Source: an uncultured Lachnospiraceae bacterium
GTDB taxonomy: Bacteria; Bacillota; Clostridia; Lachnospirales; Lachnospiraceae
Length of the DNA stretch: 64,000 bases
Assembly (NCBI GenBank): GCA_947626365.1
Contig: CANQRW010000001.1
Span: 121,392-185,391, forward strand
Direction of reading: 5' to 3'
How positions within the stretch are numbered: the stretch's first letter is position 1; each line of letters starts with the position of its first letter. Under the pieces are notes generated by a model. That model had not been told where the DNA came from. It searched no databases and was given only the letters and a program-made list of their open reading frames with translations. Both the position numbers and the translations under genes were made by a program. This document shows positions 35,918 to 44,338 of this stretch, piece by piece.

Positions 35918-36610
35918 ATGGAACGATTGAAGAAATGGTTTGACGGGGAGCGGGAGAAGATACGCGCGCTCCCCTTAAAAGCCAAACTGGAATATATATG
36001 GATTTACTATAAGATCTGGATCATCGCTGCCGCAGCCATTGTATGCTTCGCCGTGTACGCGGGGACCGCGGTCCGCGGCGCCATCGGCGAAAACTGGTTC
36101 TACGCCTGTTTTGCCAATACCTCCGCGGATGTGGGAAGTGATTCCGCCTTCTGCCGGGAGTTTGCCGAATATGCCGGCTACGACCTGCGTCAGAAGAATC
36201 TGGTGTTCAACGCCCAGATGTACTGTCAGCCATCCAAAGGGAAATACAATGACGTCTATTATCAGAATCTGGTTACCTATCTGGACAGCGGCGTCCTGGA
36301 CGTGCTGGTCATGGAGGAACTGGAGATTCAGACGCTGGGAGCCAGCGGGCGGCTGCTGGATCTGGAGGATCCCAGGGTGGCGGCTGTTTACGAGAAATAT
36401 AAAGACCGCCTTGTGTACTGTACGCCCTACCGGGCGGAGGAGTACGGCAAGGATCAGGTCGCCGTAGGCATCGACCTGTCCGGCTCGGTGCTGGTGGGAG
36501 AGCATAAGGCATATCCGGACGGCTGCGTCCTGGCCATATCTTCTCAGGCGCCCCATATGGACCAGATCGAGAGTTTCCTTGCGTTTTTATTCAGGGAGGC
36601 GGAAGAATGA
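35918..36610 (+). CDS. Membrane-anchored protein with a binding-protein-like domain, YesL-associated (copy B)
   Basis: 230 residues: a charged N terminus, one membrane helix (about 33-52, after KLEYIWIYYKIW) and an outside domain. It is related to the protein at 25259 in the same order: YIWxYYK before the helix, a DVLVMEELE region, VGIDLSGSV and ISSQAPHMDQ near the end. The stop overlaps the next start (ATGA), so it is translationally coupled to YesL copy B. Its place between GH36 and GH13 suggests a role in sugar use. I know no functional name. Confidence 0.75.
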   Translation: MERLKKWFDGEREKIRALPLKAKLEYIWIYYKIWIIAAAAIVCFAVYAGTAVRGAIGENWFYACFANTSADVGSDSAFCREFAEYAGYDLRQKNLVFNAQMYCQPSKGKYNDVYYQNLVTYLDSGVLDVLVMEELEIQTLGASGRLLDLEDPRVAAVYEKYKDRLVYCTPYRAEEYGKDQVAVGIDLSGSVLVGEHKAYPDGCVLAISSQAPHMDQIESFLAFLFREAEE

Positions 36611-37329
36611 GACCGTTAAATGCTTTTTTTGACAATGACAGCGCTTTTGGACAGATCATGACCCGGCTGGGCATCCTAATCGCGTCCAATCTTCTGTTTA
36701 TCGCCTGTTCGGTGCCGGTCGTCACCATTGGAGCGTCCTTTGCGGCTCTCCATTATGTGATGCTTAGGCTTTTGCGGGGAGAGAACGAGCTGAATCCTTT
36801 CCGGGTGTTCTGGCAGGGGCTGAAGGAGAATTTTGTGCAGGCTACGATCTGCTGGCTGGCGGTGGTTGCCCTGGCAGTAATGCTGTACCTGGAAATTTTC
36901 TGGTGCCGCCAGTTTGACGGCCCGGTGGCTGTATTTCAATATCCGCTGATGGCTTTTATGCTGATCCTGCTTGTGTTGGCGTCTTACATGTTTCCGACAC
37001 TGGCCGCCTTTCATGTGACCATGTCCCAGCTCATAGCCGACTGCATCTATTTCGCGGTTCGCAGGCCGGTCACCATGCTGATCGTCCTGCTGACGGACAT
37101 TGTCCCCATGGCCCTGACCTATCTGGATTATCCCAGGCTTCCTCTGTATGCGTTTCTGTGGTGTATGTTCGGTTTCGGCCTGCTGGCTTTTTCCAACAGC
37201 AGGCAGCTGCTGAAGCTTTATCTTCCCTACCTGGAGAAGAAGGAAGAATTTGCCAATGAGGATGAAGGGGCGGAGAAGCGTCCCTCCGAGAAACAGATAC
37301 TGGACGATATGAAGAAGCTTGAAATGTAA
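36607..37329 (+). CDS. YesL/DUF624 family membrane protein (copy B)
   Basis: 240 residues with about five membrane helices. Start RPLNAFFDNDSAFGQIMTRL, VVTIGASFAALHYVMLRLLR and the glycine-poor helix ends match copy A at 26172 and the DUF624 family. The tail is short and acidic without the repeats of copy A. It is translationally coupled to the upstream membrane-anchored protein. In Bacillus the namesake yesL lies in a rhamnogalacturonan transport operon, consistent with a sugar-locus accessory role. Confidence 0.85.
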   Translation: MRPLNAFFDNDSAFGQIMTRLGILIASNLLFIACSVPVVTIGASFAALHYVMLRLLRGENELNPFRVFWQGLKENFVQATICWLAVVALAVMLYLEIFWCRQFDGPVAVFQYPLMAFMLILLVLASYMFPTLAAFHVTMSQLIADCIYFAVRRPVTMLIVLLTDIVPMALTYLDYPRLPLYAFLWCMFGFGLLAFSNSRQLLKLYLPYLEKKEEFANEDEGAEKRPSEKQILDDMKKLEM

Positions 37330-37362
37330 GCAAATACGGAACGGAAAGGTGAACGGCAGACT

Positions 37363-39267
37363 ATGAACAAGGACAAAGAGATATACCAAAAACGGCTGGA
37401 ACGGCACTATGATGAACTGAAATGGCTCTATATGGAGCTTTATGATTCCGCGGCGGATTTTGAGAAGCTGTGCGGAGCCATGGAAGAGATGTATGACCGC
37501 CGGAAAGAAGATCTGAAAAAACAGGATCTGAAGCGGGAGGCGGATCCGGACTGGTTCAAGGGTCATGATATGCTTGGCATGATGATGTATACCGGCCAGT
37601 TTGCGAAAACCCTGAAAGGCGTGGAAGAGCATCTGGATTATATCCGATCCTGCGGCGTCAATTATCTTCATCTCATGCCCCTCATGGAATCCCCCAAAGG
37701 ACGTTCCGACGGCGGATACGCGGTGGCGGATTTCAGGAAGGTGCAGCCGGAGCTGGGTACGGTGGAGGATCTGGAAGACCTGGCTGATCAGTGCCGTCTC
37801 CAGGGCATCAGCCTGTGCCTGGATTTTGTCATGAATCATACCTCCGAGGACCATGAGTGGGCCAGGCGGGCAAGGGCCGGCGAGAAGGAGTATCAGGACC
37901 GGTATTTCTTCTACGACAGCTGGGAGATCCCCATGCAGTTTGAGAGGACGGTGCCCCAGGTGTTTCCCACTACTGCGCCGGGCAATTTCACCTGGCTTCC
38001 GGATCTGGGCAAACATGTGATGACCACGTTTTATCCCTATCAATGGGATCTGAACTACCGCAATCCTGTGGTGTTCCATGAGATGGTCATGAATTTTTTG
38101 TTCCTGACCAACCTGGGAATCGACGTGATCCGGATCGACGCGGTGCCCTATATCTGGAAAGAACTGGGAACCACCTGCCGGAATCTTCCTCAGGTACATA
38201 CTATTGTCCGCATGATGCGTATGATCGGGGAGATCGTATGCCCTGGCATTCTGCTTCTGGGAGAGGTGGTCATGGAGCCGGTGAAGGTGGCGCCCTATTT
38301 CGGAACGGTAGAGAAGCCGGAGTGTCATATGCTCTACAATGTGACCACCATGGCTACTATCTGGAATACTGTGGCGACCCAGGATACCCGGCTTCTGAAG
38401 AAACAGCTGGATATCGTTTACAGTCTGCCCAGGACCTATACCTTTTTAAATTATCTTCGCTGTCACGACGATATCGGCTGGGGCCTGGACTATGACACCC
38501 TGGCTCAGTGGGGCATGCAGCAGATCCCTCACAAGGAGTTTTTGAACAACTTTTTCACCGGCGTCTGGCCGGACAGCTTCAGCCGGGGCGAACTGTACAA
38601 TAACGACCCCATCACCCGCGACGCCCGGTTCTGCGGCACCACCGCATCCATGTGCGGCGTGGAGAAGGCCGGCTACTGCGGCGACGACTACGGTATGGTG
38701 CAGGCTATCCGCCTGGATCTGATGCTCCACGCCTTTATGCTGTTCCAGGCCGGGATCCCGGTAATCTACAGCGGCGATGAGATAGGTCAGGTAAACGATT
38801 ATACTTATAAGGAAGATCCGGATAAGATGCTGGATTCCCGCTATATCCACCGCGGCGCTTTCCAGTGGCATCTGACAGGCAATATTGATAAAGAGGGAAC
38901 GGTGCAGAATCAGCTGTTTCACGGGCTTCGCCAGCTGGAAATCCTCCGGCAGACCCATGAGGCCTTCGGCGCCGGCGCCCACGCGGAGACCTGGTATACC
39001 GATGATCCGGCCCTTCTTTATATCTGCCGCGCCAGTGAGAATGAGAAGCTGCTGGGAATCTTTAATTTCAGCCAGACGGTGAAGATTCTGGACTGGACCA
39101 TAGGCGGGATCAATCTGGTGACCGGCGGAGATGTGGCGGAGGAGAAACGCCTGGTGCTTCGGTCTTATGACTTTGTGTGGCTGAAAATGGAGCCGGAGAA
39201 ACATAAGGACGCGGAGTCGGAGGAACCAGAGAACGCGAGTCCGGAGAATGCGGGTTCAGAGAAATAA
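37363..39267 (+). CDS. GH13 subfamily 4 amylosucrase-like enzyme
   Basis: 634 residues. An N-terminal helical domain (1-75) precedes the (beta/alpha)8 barrel. MMMYTGQFAKTLKGVEEHLD, YLHLMPLMESPKGRSDGGYA and MNHTSEDHEWARRA closely follow amylosucrase. Catalytic residues: Asp259 (IRIDAVPYIWK), Glu301 (LLLGEVV), and Asp369 after His368 (CHDDIGWG). Such enzymes either polymerise glucose from sucrose or hydrolyse sucrose; the sequence cannot decide. With GH36 upstream it would use the sucrose released from raffinose. The Glu/Asn/Ser-rich C-terminal tail is low complexity. Confidence 0.9.
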   Translation: MNKDKEIYQKRLERHYDELKWLYMELYDSAADFEKLCGAMEEMYDRRKEDLKKQDLKREADPDWFKGHDMLGMMMYTGQFAKTLKGVEEHLDYIRSCGVNYLHLMPLMESPKGRSDGGYAVADFRKVQPELGTVEDLEDLADQCRLQGISLCLDFVMNHTSEDHEWARRARAGEKEYQDRYFFYDSWEIPMQFERTVPQVFPTTAPGNFTWLPDLGKHVMTTFYPYQWDLNYRNPVVFHEMVMNFLFLTNLGIDVIRIDAVPYIWKELGTTCRNLPQVHTIVRMMRMIGEIVCPGILLLGEVVMEPVKVAPYFGTVEKPECHMLYNVTTMATIWNTVATQDTRLLKKQLDIVYSLPRTYTFLNYLRCHDDIGWGLDYDTLAQWGMQQIPHKEFLNNFFTGVWPDSFSRGELYNNDPITRDARFCGTTASMCGVEKAGYCGDDYGMVQAIRLDLMLHAFMLFQAGIPVIYSGDEIGQVNDYTYKEDPDKMLDSRYIHRGAFQWHLTGNIDKEGTVQNQLFHGLRQLEILRQTHEAFGAGAHAETWYTDDPALLYICRASENEKLLGIFNFSQTVKILDWTIGGINLVTGGDVAEEKRLVLRSYDFVWLKMEPEKHKDAESEEPENASPENAGSEK

Positions 39268-39359
39268 GGAAACGCGAAGCCGGAGGAATAACAAAGCCGC
39301 GGCGGGTCCATACTTTCAGGGAACAGGATTGTTCCGGAAAAGGAAGGGTGGGCTGTGCG

Positions 39360-40589
39360 GTGAGTGAGAAAGGAAAACGATTTTTGAAGATCCTGGGAGT
39401 GACCGGAGCGGTGTACGGAGTATTCCGATACCTTCTGCCTCTGGTGGCTCCCTTTCTGTTTGCCTGGGGAGCGGCCGCGGCTCTGCGGCCCTCGGCCCGG
39501 TGGATATCGGAGCGGCTGCGGATCCGGCTGGACGGAAGAGGGATTCTGCTGGGCGGAAGATGGAGGCGGCTGGACGGAAGAGGGATTCGGTCAGGCGGAG
39601 AACCGTTCCGGCGAAGGAAAGATTCGATGGAATCGGATTCCGGTTCAGAGAATCCGGAAGCGCAGGAAGTAAGAACCATCGGCCTTGGTCCCGGAGTAGT
39701 GGGGGCAGCCGAGCTTCTGGCAATCCTTGGGATCCTGTGCGTATTTCTCTACCAGGGAGGACGGAAGCTGTATCAGGAGGCGGTTCTTCTGACGGAGCAG
39801 TTTCCGGTGTGGCTGGATAAGCTGGACGCGGCAGTGACTGGGGCCTGCCATCAGGTGGAGGAAATGTTTGCCCTGCGGCGGGATGTTATGGTATATCTGG
39901 CCCGGGATATGATCGCCGGTCTGGGAGGACGGATTAAGGAGGGAATCATGCCTTATATCATGGGCAATTCCGTTTTCGCCGCCCAGTGCTGCCTGGGCTT
40001 CGCGGTCATTATGATACTGTTTGTCATCGGTACCATGCTGATCATTCAGGAGTGGGATTCCATAAGAGAGAAGATGGAGAAATCGGTTTTCAGCCGGGAG
40101 TTTAAGAGAGCCTGGCAGGTGCTTCGGCTCACGTGCCGGGCCTACCTGTGGACCCAGGGGGTGATCATCCTTCTGACTATGGCTGTGTGCACCGTGGGAT
40201 TGTTCCTGCTGGGGAACCCTTATGCCATTCTGGCCGGAATCGGGCTGGGAATTCTGGACGCCCTGCCCGTTTTGGGAACCGGTACGGCGCTGATTCCCTG
40301 GGCCCTGTTCCAGTTTCTCCGAAGAAGGTGGGCCAAAGGGCTTCTGATTCTGGGGCTGTATCTGGCCTGCTATCTTCTGCGGGAGATTCTCGAGGCCAAA
40401 ATGTTAGGAGACAGGGTGGGCCTGTCTCCACTGGAAACCATCGTATCGATTTATGCCGGGCTTCAGCTGTTCGGCATTCTGGGGGTGGTTCTGGGACCGG
40501 TGGGAACGCTGCTTATCCGGGAGTTCAGCCGGCCGGAAGAAGAGTCGGTGGGGACGCCGGAAGAACCGCGGCAGCGGTCCGCGGGATAA
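39360..40589 (+). CDS. AI-2E family (YtvI/PerM-like) membrane protein with a repeat insert
   Basis: 409 residues with about seven to eight membrane helices; RLTCRAYLWTQGVIILLTMA and the C-terminal GLGILDALPVLGTGTALIPW are family motifs. Members range from permeases to sporulation protein YtvI and sodium/proton antiporters, so no substrate is assigned. The GTG at 39360 has AGGAAGG 12 bases upstream; a GTG at 39348 sits too close to it. Residues about 48-105 hold an Arg/Gly-rich insert in which a 22-bp DNA segment is repeated (GGACGGAAGAGGGATTC twice). Confidence 0.82.
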   Translation: MSEKGKRFLKILGVTGAVYGVFRYLLPLVAPFLFAWGAAAALRPSARWISERLRIRLDGRGILLGGRWRRLDGRGIRSGGEPFRRRKDSMESDSGSENPEAQEVRTIGLGPGVVGAAELLAILGILCVFLYQGGRKLYQEAVLLTEQFPVWLDKLDAAVTGACHQVEEMFALRRDVMVYLARDMIAGLGGRIKEGIMPYIMGNSVFAAQCCLGFAVIMILFVIGTMLIIQEWDSIREKMEKSVFSREFKRAWQVLRLTCRAYLWTQGVIILLTMAVCTVGLFLLGNPYAILAGIGLGILDALPVLGTGTALIPWALFQFLRRRWAKGLLILGLYLACYLLREILEAKMLGDRVGLSPLETIVSIYAGLQLFGILGVVLGPVGTLLIREFSRPEEESVGTPEEPRQRSAG

Positions 40590-40644
40590 AGCCTGCGGTT
40601 CAAAAGCCGCGGAAACCTGCAGGCCGGGAACGGCGGTGACGCCG

Positions 40645-41223
40645 TCAGTTCCTGGGCAGGGCTTTCTGCAGGCGGAGGCGGACTTCACCGCCCAGGATTA
40701 CGGCAATGACGATTTTGGCAGTGTCGCCGGGAAGATAGGGCAGCACGCCGATGGCCAGAGCCGGGAGAAAATCCATCTCCAGGCAGCGGGCCAGCCACAA
40801 GGAGCCCAGGAAATAGCAGCAGGCGGTTCCAAGAACCATGCCGACGGCGGCGAATTTCCGTTTTCCGTGAAAATGCTCCACGAAATAACCGGTAATGGCG
40901 GCGATGAAGAAATAGCCGACCATATAGCCGCCGGTGGGTCCAAGCACTTTGTCAATGCCGGCGGAAAATTCCGTAAATACCGGAAGGCCGATGGAGCCCA
41001 GAAGAATGTAGACGGCGCAGCTTAAGATGCTGTATTTCATGCCGAGCACATAAGCGGAAAGATAGATGGCCAGGGTTCCCAGAGATATGGATACCGGCGT
41101 AAAGGGCAGAGGACAGGAAATCGGTCCCATGATGCAGGTGACGGCGGTCATAAGCGCGGTCAGGGTAAGTTCTCTGGTAGTCAGAAGCGGTTTTGAAGCA
41201 GCACTTTCTTTAACGGTGTACAT
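40645..41223 (-). CDS. bioY: Biotin transporter BioY (S component)
   Basis: 192 residues with six membrane helices. TALMTAVTCIMGPISCPLPF then TPVSISLGTLAIYL is the BioY core, with GPTGGYMVGYFF in the fourth helix region. It binds biotin and works with an ECF module or alone. The promoter at 41335-41307 is overlapped by a BirA-type operator, strong support for biotin control. It stands alone, converging on the AI-2E gene and diverging from the aminotransferase gene. Confidence 0.95.
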   Translation of the reverse strand: MYTVKESAASKPLLTTRELTLTALMTAVTCIMGPISCPLPFTPVSISLGTLAIYLSAYVLGMKYSILSCAVYILLGSIGLPVFTEFSAGIDKVLGPTGGYMVGYFFIAAITGYFVEHFHGKRKFAAVGMVLGTACCYFLGSLWLARCLEMDFLPALAIGVLPYLPGDTAKIVIAVILGGEVRLRLQKALPRN

Positions 41224-41306
41224 AGATGTGTCCTCCTGAAAATACGGGCTGGCAGGACAGCCGCGGTTTTCCGGCGATGCCGGTTCCGAACGTAAACTGC
41301 AAGGTC

Positions 41307-41335
41307 ATTATAGGAGATGAAACACTATTTGTCAA
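41307..41335 (-). promoter_or_regulatory. bioY promoter
   Basis: On the minus strand TTGACA (41335-41330) and TATAAT (41312-41307) are separated by 17 bp, an almost consensus promoter. The -35 lies within one arm of the BirA-type operator. Confidence 0.8.
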
Positions 41336-41362
41336 CTATAAAAATAAAAATGGTTGACAAAT
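41327..41362. promoter_or_regulatory. BirA-type biotin operator
   Basis: ATTTGTCAAC (41327-41336) and GTTGACAAAT (41353-41362) are perfect inverted arms with a 16-bp A/T-rich spacer, the arrangement known for BirA operators (TTGTnAAC to GTTnACAA). It covers the bioY -35 and would shut bioY when biotin is plentiful. Confidence 0.85.
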
Positions 41363-41422
41363 AAGAATAAGGTGGATTTTTTGGAAGGTATCAGTTATAA
41401 TGTAGCGTAATTGCGGATGCGC

Positions 41423-41440
41423 GCAGCCGGCGCCGGCTGC
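41423..41440. other. Perfect 18-bp GC palindrome before the aminotransferase gene
   Basis: GCAGCCGGCGCCGGCTGC reads the same on both strands. It lies about 22 bp after TATAAT (41396-41401), so it would be in the 5' leader. There is no T tract. It may be an operator or an RNA hairpin. Confidence 0.5.
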
Positions 41441-41498
41441 AGGACGGTGCGGATCTGTGCGGCGGAGGCGGAAGATATCAGAGAAAGAAGGACGAAAG

Positions 41499-42665
41499 AT
41501 GCGGTTTTCAAAACGGCTGGACCGGTTTGGCGACGAGATATTTGCGGCTCTCAACGAGAGGAGAATCCAGTTGGAGGCCCAGGGCAGGAAGATCTACAAT
41601 ATGAGCGTGGGGACGCCGGATTTTGCCACGCCGGAGCATATTAAGGCGGCCCTTTCCCAGGCGGCCCTTAAGGACGACAACTGGAAGTACAGCCTGCGGG
41701 ACCTGCCGGAACTTCTGGAGGCGGTGTGCTCCTACTACCGGCGGCGGTTTGACGTGGAGATTACCCCGGACATGGTGATGACTGTCTACGGAAGCCAGGA
41801 AGGCATGGGACATCTGGGAATGGTTCTCTGCGATGAGGGAGATACAGTGCTTCTGCCCGACCCCTGTTATCCGGTGTTCGCGGCGGGAAGCCTGATCGCC
41901 GGGGCGGAGCCCTGGTACTATCCCCTGACGGCGGAGCATGATTTCCTTCCCTATGTGAAGGGAATCCCGGAGGAAGTGGCCAGGAAGGCCAAATATATGG
42001 TGGTTTCCCTGCCGTCCAACCCGGTGGGAAGCATTGCCGCCCCCGGCCTTTATGAGGAGCTGGTGGAATTTGCCCGGAAGTACGATATTCTTCTGGTTCA
42101 TGACAATGCTTACAGCGACATTATCTTTGACGGCGTCTACGGCGGCAGTTTTCTGGCTACGCCCGGGGCGAAGGAAATCGGAGTGGAATTTTTCAGCCTG
42201 TCCAAGTCCTTCAATGTGACCGGCGCCAGGATCAGCTTCCTCATCGGAAGGCCGGATGTGATCGCCGCGCTCCGCAAGCTGCGGAGCCAGATCGATTTCG
42301 GCATGTTCCTGCCTATCCAGCAGGCGGCTATGGCGGCGCTGAACGGCCCCCTGGAAAGCGTGAAGGAGCAGTGCGCGAAATACCAGGAGAGAAGGGACGC
42401 CCTCTGCAGCGGCCTGCGCGATATCGGCTGGGAGATGCCTAACGGCAAAGGCACCATGTTCGTCTGGGCCCGGATACCAGGCGGCCGGATGGACAGCATG
42501 GATTTCTGTATGGAACTGATGGAGAAGGCCGGCGTGATCGTGACGCCGGGAGCCAGCTTCGGGCCTCACGGCGAAGGCTACGTCCGGTTCGCCCTGGTGC
42601 TTCCGCCGGAGAAGATCCGGGAGGCGGTGGCGGCCATAGGAAGAGGCGGATTCGGTATCGGGTAA
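41499..42665 (+). CDS. Class I/II pyridoxal-phosphate aminotransferase
   Basis: 388 residues with fold type I motifs: MSVGTPDFATPEHIKAALSQ at the N terminus, LPDPCYPVF, SLPSNPVGSIA, the substrate-side VHDNAYSDIIFDG and the PLP lysine in FFSLSKSFNVTGAR. The terminal GASFGPHGEGYVRFALVLPP carries the carboxylate-binding Arg. Closest in character to LL-diaminopimelate or aspartate-type transaminases, but the substrate is open. The ATG at 41499 follows GAAGGAC. Its promoter region is shared with the bioY operator, so biotin control of both genes is possible. Confidence 0.9.
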   Translation: MRFSKRLDRFGDEIFAALNERRIQLEAQGRKIYNMSVGTPDFATPEHIKAALSQAALKDDNWKYSLRDLPELLEAVCSYYRRRFDVEITPDMVMTVYGSQEGMGHLGMVLCDEGDTVLLPDPCYPVFAAGSLIAGAEPWYYPLTAEHDFLPYVKGIPEEVARKAKYMVVSLPSNPVGSIAAPGLYEELVEFARKYDILLVHDNAYSDIIFDGVYGGSFLATPGAKEIGVEFFSLSKSFNVTGARISFLIGRPDVIAALRKLRSQIDFGMFLPIQQAAMAALNGPLESVKEQCAKYQERRDALCSGLRDIGWEMPNGKGTMFVWARIPGGRMDSMDFCMELMEKAGVIVTPGASFGPHGEGYVRFALVLPPEKIREAVAAIGRGGFGIG

Positions 42666-42760
42666 GAACGGACGCGGGAAAAGCCAGCCGGAGACAGAAC
42701 AGCCTGCGGAAATAAGAAAACAGTGAAAGAAGAAAACGGAAGTATCCGGTCATATAAAGA

Positions 42761-42789
42761 TTGCGTGCCCCCGGCTTTTATGATATGCT
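42761..42789 (+). promoter_or_regulatory. proS promoter
   Basis: TTGCGT (42761-42766) and TATGCT (42784-42789) with 17 bp between, 38 bp before the start. The short leader leaves no room for a T-box. Confidence 0.6.
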
Positions 42790-42827
42790 GAGAAAAACGC
42801 AGACAGAAGGAAAGAAGGAGAATCATC

Positions 42828-44267
42828 ATGGCAAATGACAAGAAATTGGTGGAGGCGATCACGTCCATGGACGTGGATTTTGCCCAGTGGTATACTGATG
42901 TGGTGAAGAAGGCGGAGCTGTGCGACTATGCAAGCGTGAAGGGCTGTATGGTCATCAAGCCTGCAGGATACGCGTTGTGGGAGAATATCCAGAAGGAGCT
43001 GGATGCCCGGTTTAAGGCGACAGGCGTGGAGAATGTCTACATGCCCATGTTCATTCCGGAAAGCCTTCTGCAGAAGGAGAAGGATCATGTGGAGGGCTTC
43101 GCGCCGGAGGTGGCGTGGGTGACCCATGGCGGGCTGGAGCCCCTGCAGGAGCGGATGTGCGTCCGCCCCACATCTGAGACCCTGTTCTGTGATTTTTACG
43201 CGGGCGATATTCATTCCTATCGGGATCTGCCCAAGCTTTACAATCAGTGGTGTTCCGTGGTCCGCTGGGAGAAGACTACCAGACCCTTCCTTCGTTCCAG
43301 AGAATTCCTGTGGCAGGAAGGTCATACGGCCCACGCCACGGCGGAGGAGGCCCAGGAGCGGACGGAGCTGATGCTGAACGTGTACGCGGATTTCTGCGAG
43401 GAGGTGCTGGCGATTCCGGTGATCCGGGGCCGCAAGACCGACAAGGAGAAATTTGCGGGAGCGGAAGCCACCTACACCATTGAGGCCCTGATGCATGACG
43501 GCAAGGCGCTTCAGTCCGGAACCAGCCACAATTTCGGCGACGGATTCGCCAGGGCTTTTGAGATTCAGTTCGCGGATAAAGACAATACGTTAAAATATGT
43601 TCATCAGACCTCCTGGGGCCTGTCCACCCGTATCATCGGCGCCATCATCATGGTTCACGGCGATGACAGCGGCCTGGTGCTGCCGCCCAGGATCGCGCCC
43701 ACCCAGGTGATCGTGATCCCCATCCAGCAGAAGAAGGAAGGCGTGCTGGATAAGGCCAATGAATTAAAAGACCGTCTGGCCCAGGCCGGACTGCGGGTGA
43801 AGCTGGACGACACGGATAAGAGTCCGGGCTGGAAGTTCAGCGAGTGCGAGATGAGGGGCATCCCGGTCCGCGTGGAGATCGGCCCCAAGGATATGGAAAA
43901 CAGCCAGGCAGTTCTGGTCCGCCGCGATACCCATGAGAAGAAGGTTGTCGCCCTGGACGCTCTGGAGGAGGAAGTAAAACAGCTTCTCGAAACCATCCAG
44001 AAGGATATGTTTGAGCGCGCTAAGGCCCATCGGGATTCCCATACCTACGAGGCTGTGGATTATGATGGTTTTGTAAAGACTATTAATGAGAGGCCGGGCT
44101 TTGTGAAGGCCATGTGGTGCGGGTGTCAGGAGTGCGAGGACAAGATTAAGGAAGATACTGGAGCTACCTCCCGCTGTATGCCCTTTGCCCAGGAACAGCT
44201 TTCCGACAAGTGCGTCTGCTGCGGAAAACCGGCGAAGAAGATGGTTTACTGGGGCAGAGCGTACTAA
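42828..44267 (+). CDS. proS: Prolyl-tRNA synthetase, archaeal/eukaryotic type
   Basis: 479 residues. Class II motif 2 is [20 protein letters not shown] then [10 protein letters not shown], motif 1 lies near [15 protein letters not shown], and motif 3 near [20 protein letters not shown]. There is no editing insert between motifs 2 and 3, and the C-terminal zinc-like domain ([15 protein letters not shown]) is present. These define the short archaeal/eukaryotic form, found in some Clostridia, as opposed to the about 570-residue bacterial ProS. GAAGGAG precedes the ATG. Confidence 0.97.
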   Translation: MANDKKLVEAITSMDVDFAQWYTDVVKKAELCDYASVKGCMVIKPAGYALWENIQKELDARFKATGVENVYMPMFIPESLLQKEKDHVEGFAPEVAWVTHGGLEPLQERMCVRPTSETLFCDFYAGDIHSYRDLPKLYNQWCSVVRWEKTTRPFLRSREFLWQEGHTAHATAEEAQERTELMLNVYADFCEEVLAIPVIRGRKTDKEKFAGAEATYTIEALMHDGKALQSGTSHNFGDGFARAFEIQFADKDNTLKYVHQTSWGLSTRIIGAIIMVHGDDSGLVLPPRIAPTQVIVIPIQQKKEGVLDKANELKDRLAQAGLRVKLDDTDKSPGWKFSECEMRGIPVRVEIGPKDMENSQAVLVRRDTHEKKVVALDALEEEVKQLLETIQKDMFERAKAHRDSHTYEAVDYDGFVKTINERPGFVKAMWCGCQECEDKIKEDTGATSRCMPFAQEQLSDKCVCCGKPAKKMVYWGRAY

Positions 44268-44338
44268 AATCCCGCGGCGCGGGGTCCGCATTGGACCAGC
44301 CGGCTGTCCTGACGCCGGCAGAAGAAAGGAACCGTTTT

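Noticed and set aside
42666..42827. T-box riboswitch before proS
   Set aside because: The promoter lies 38 bp from the start codon, leaving no space for a T-box, and no T-box sequence is seen.
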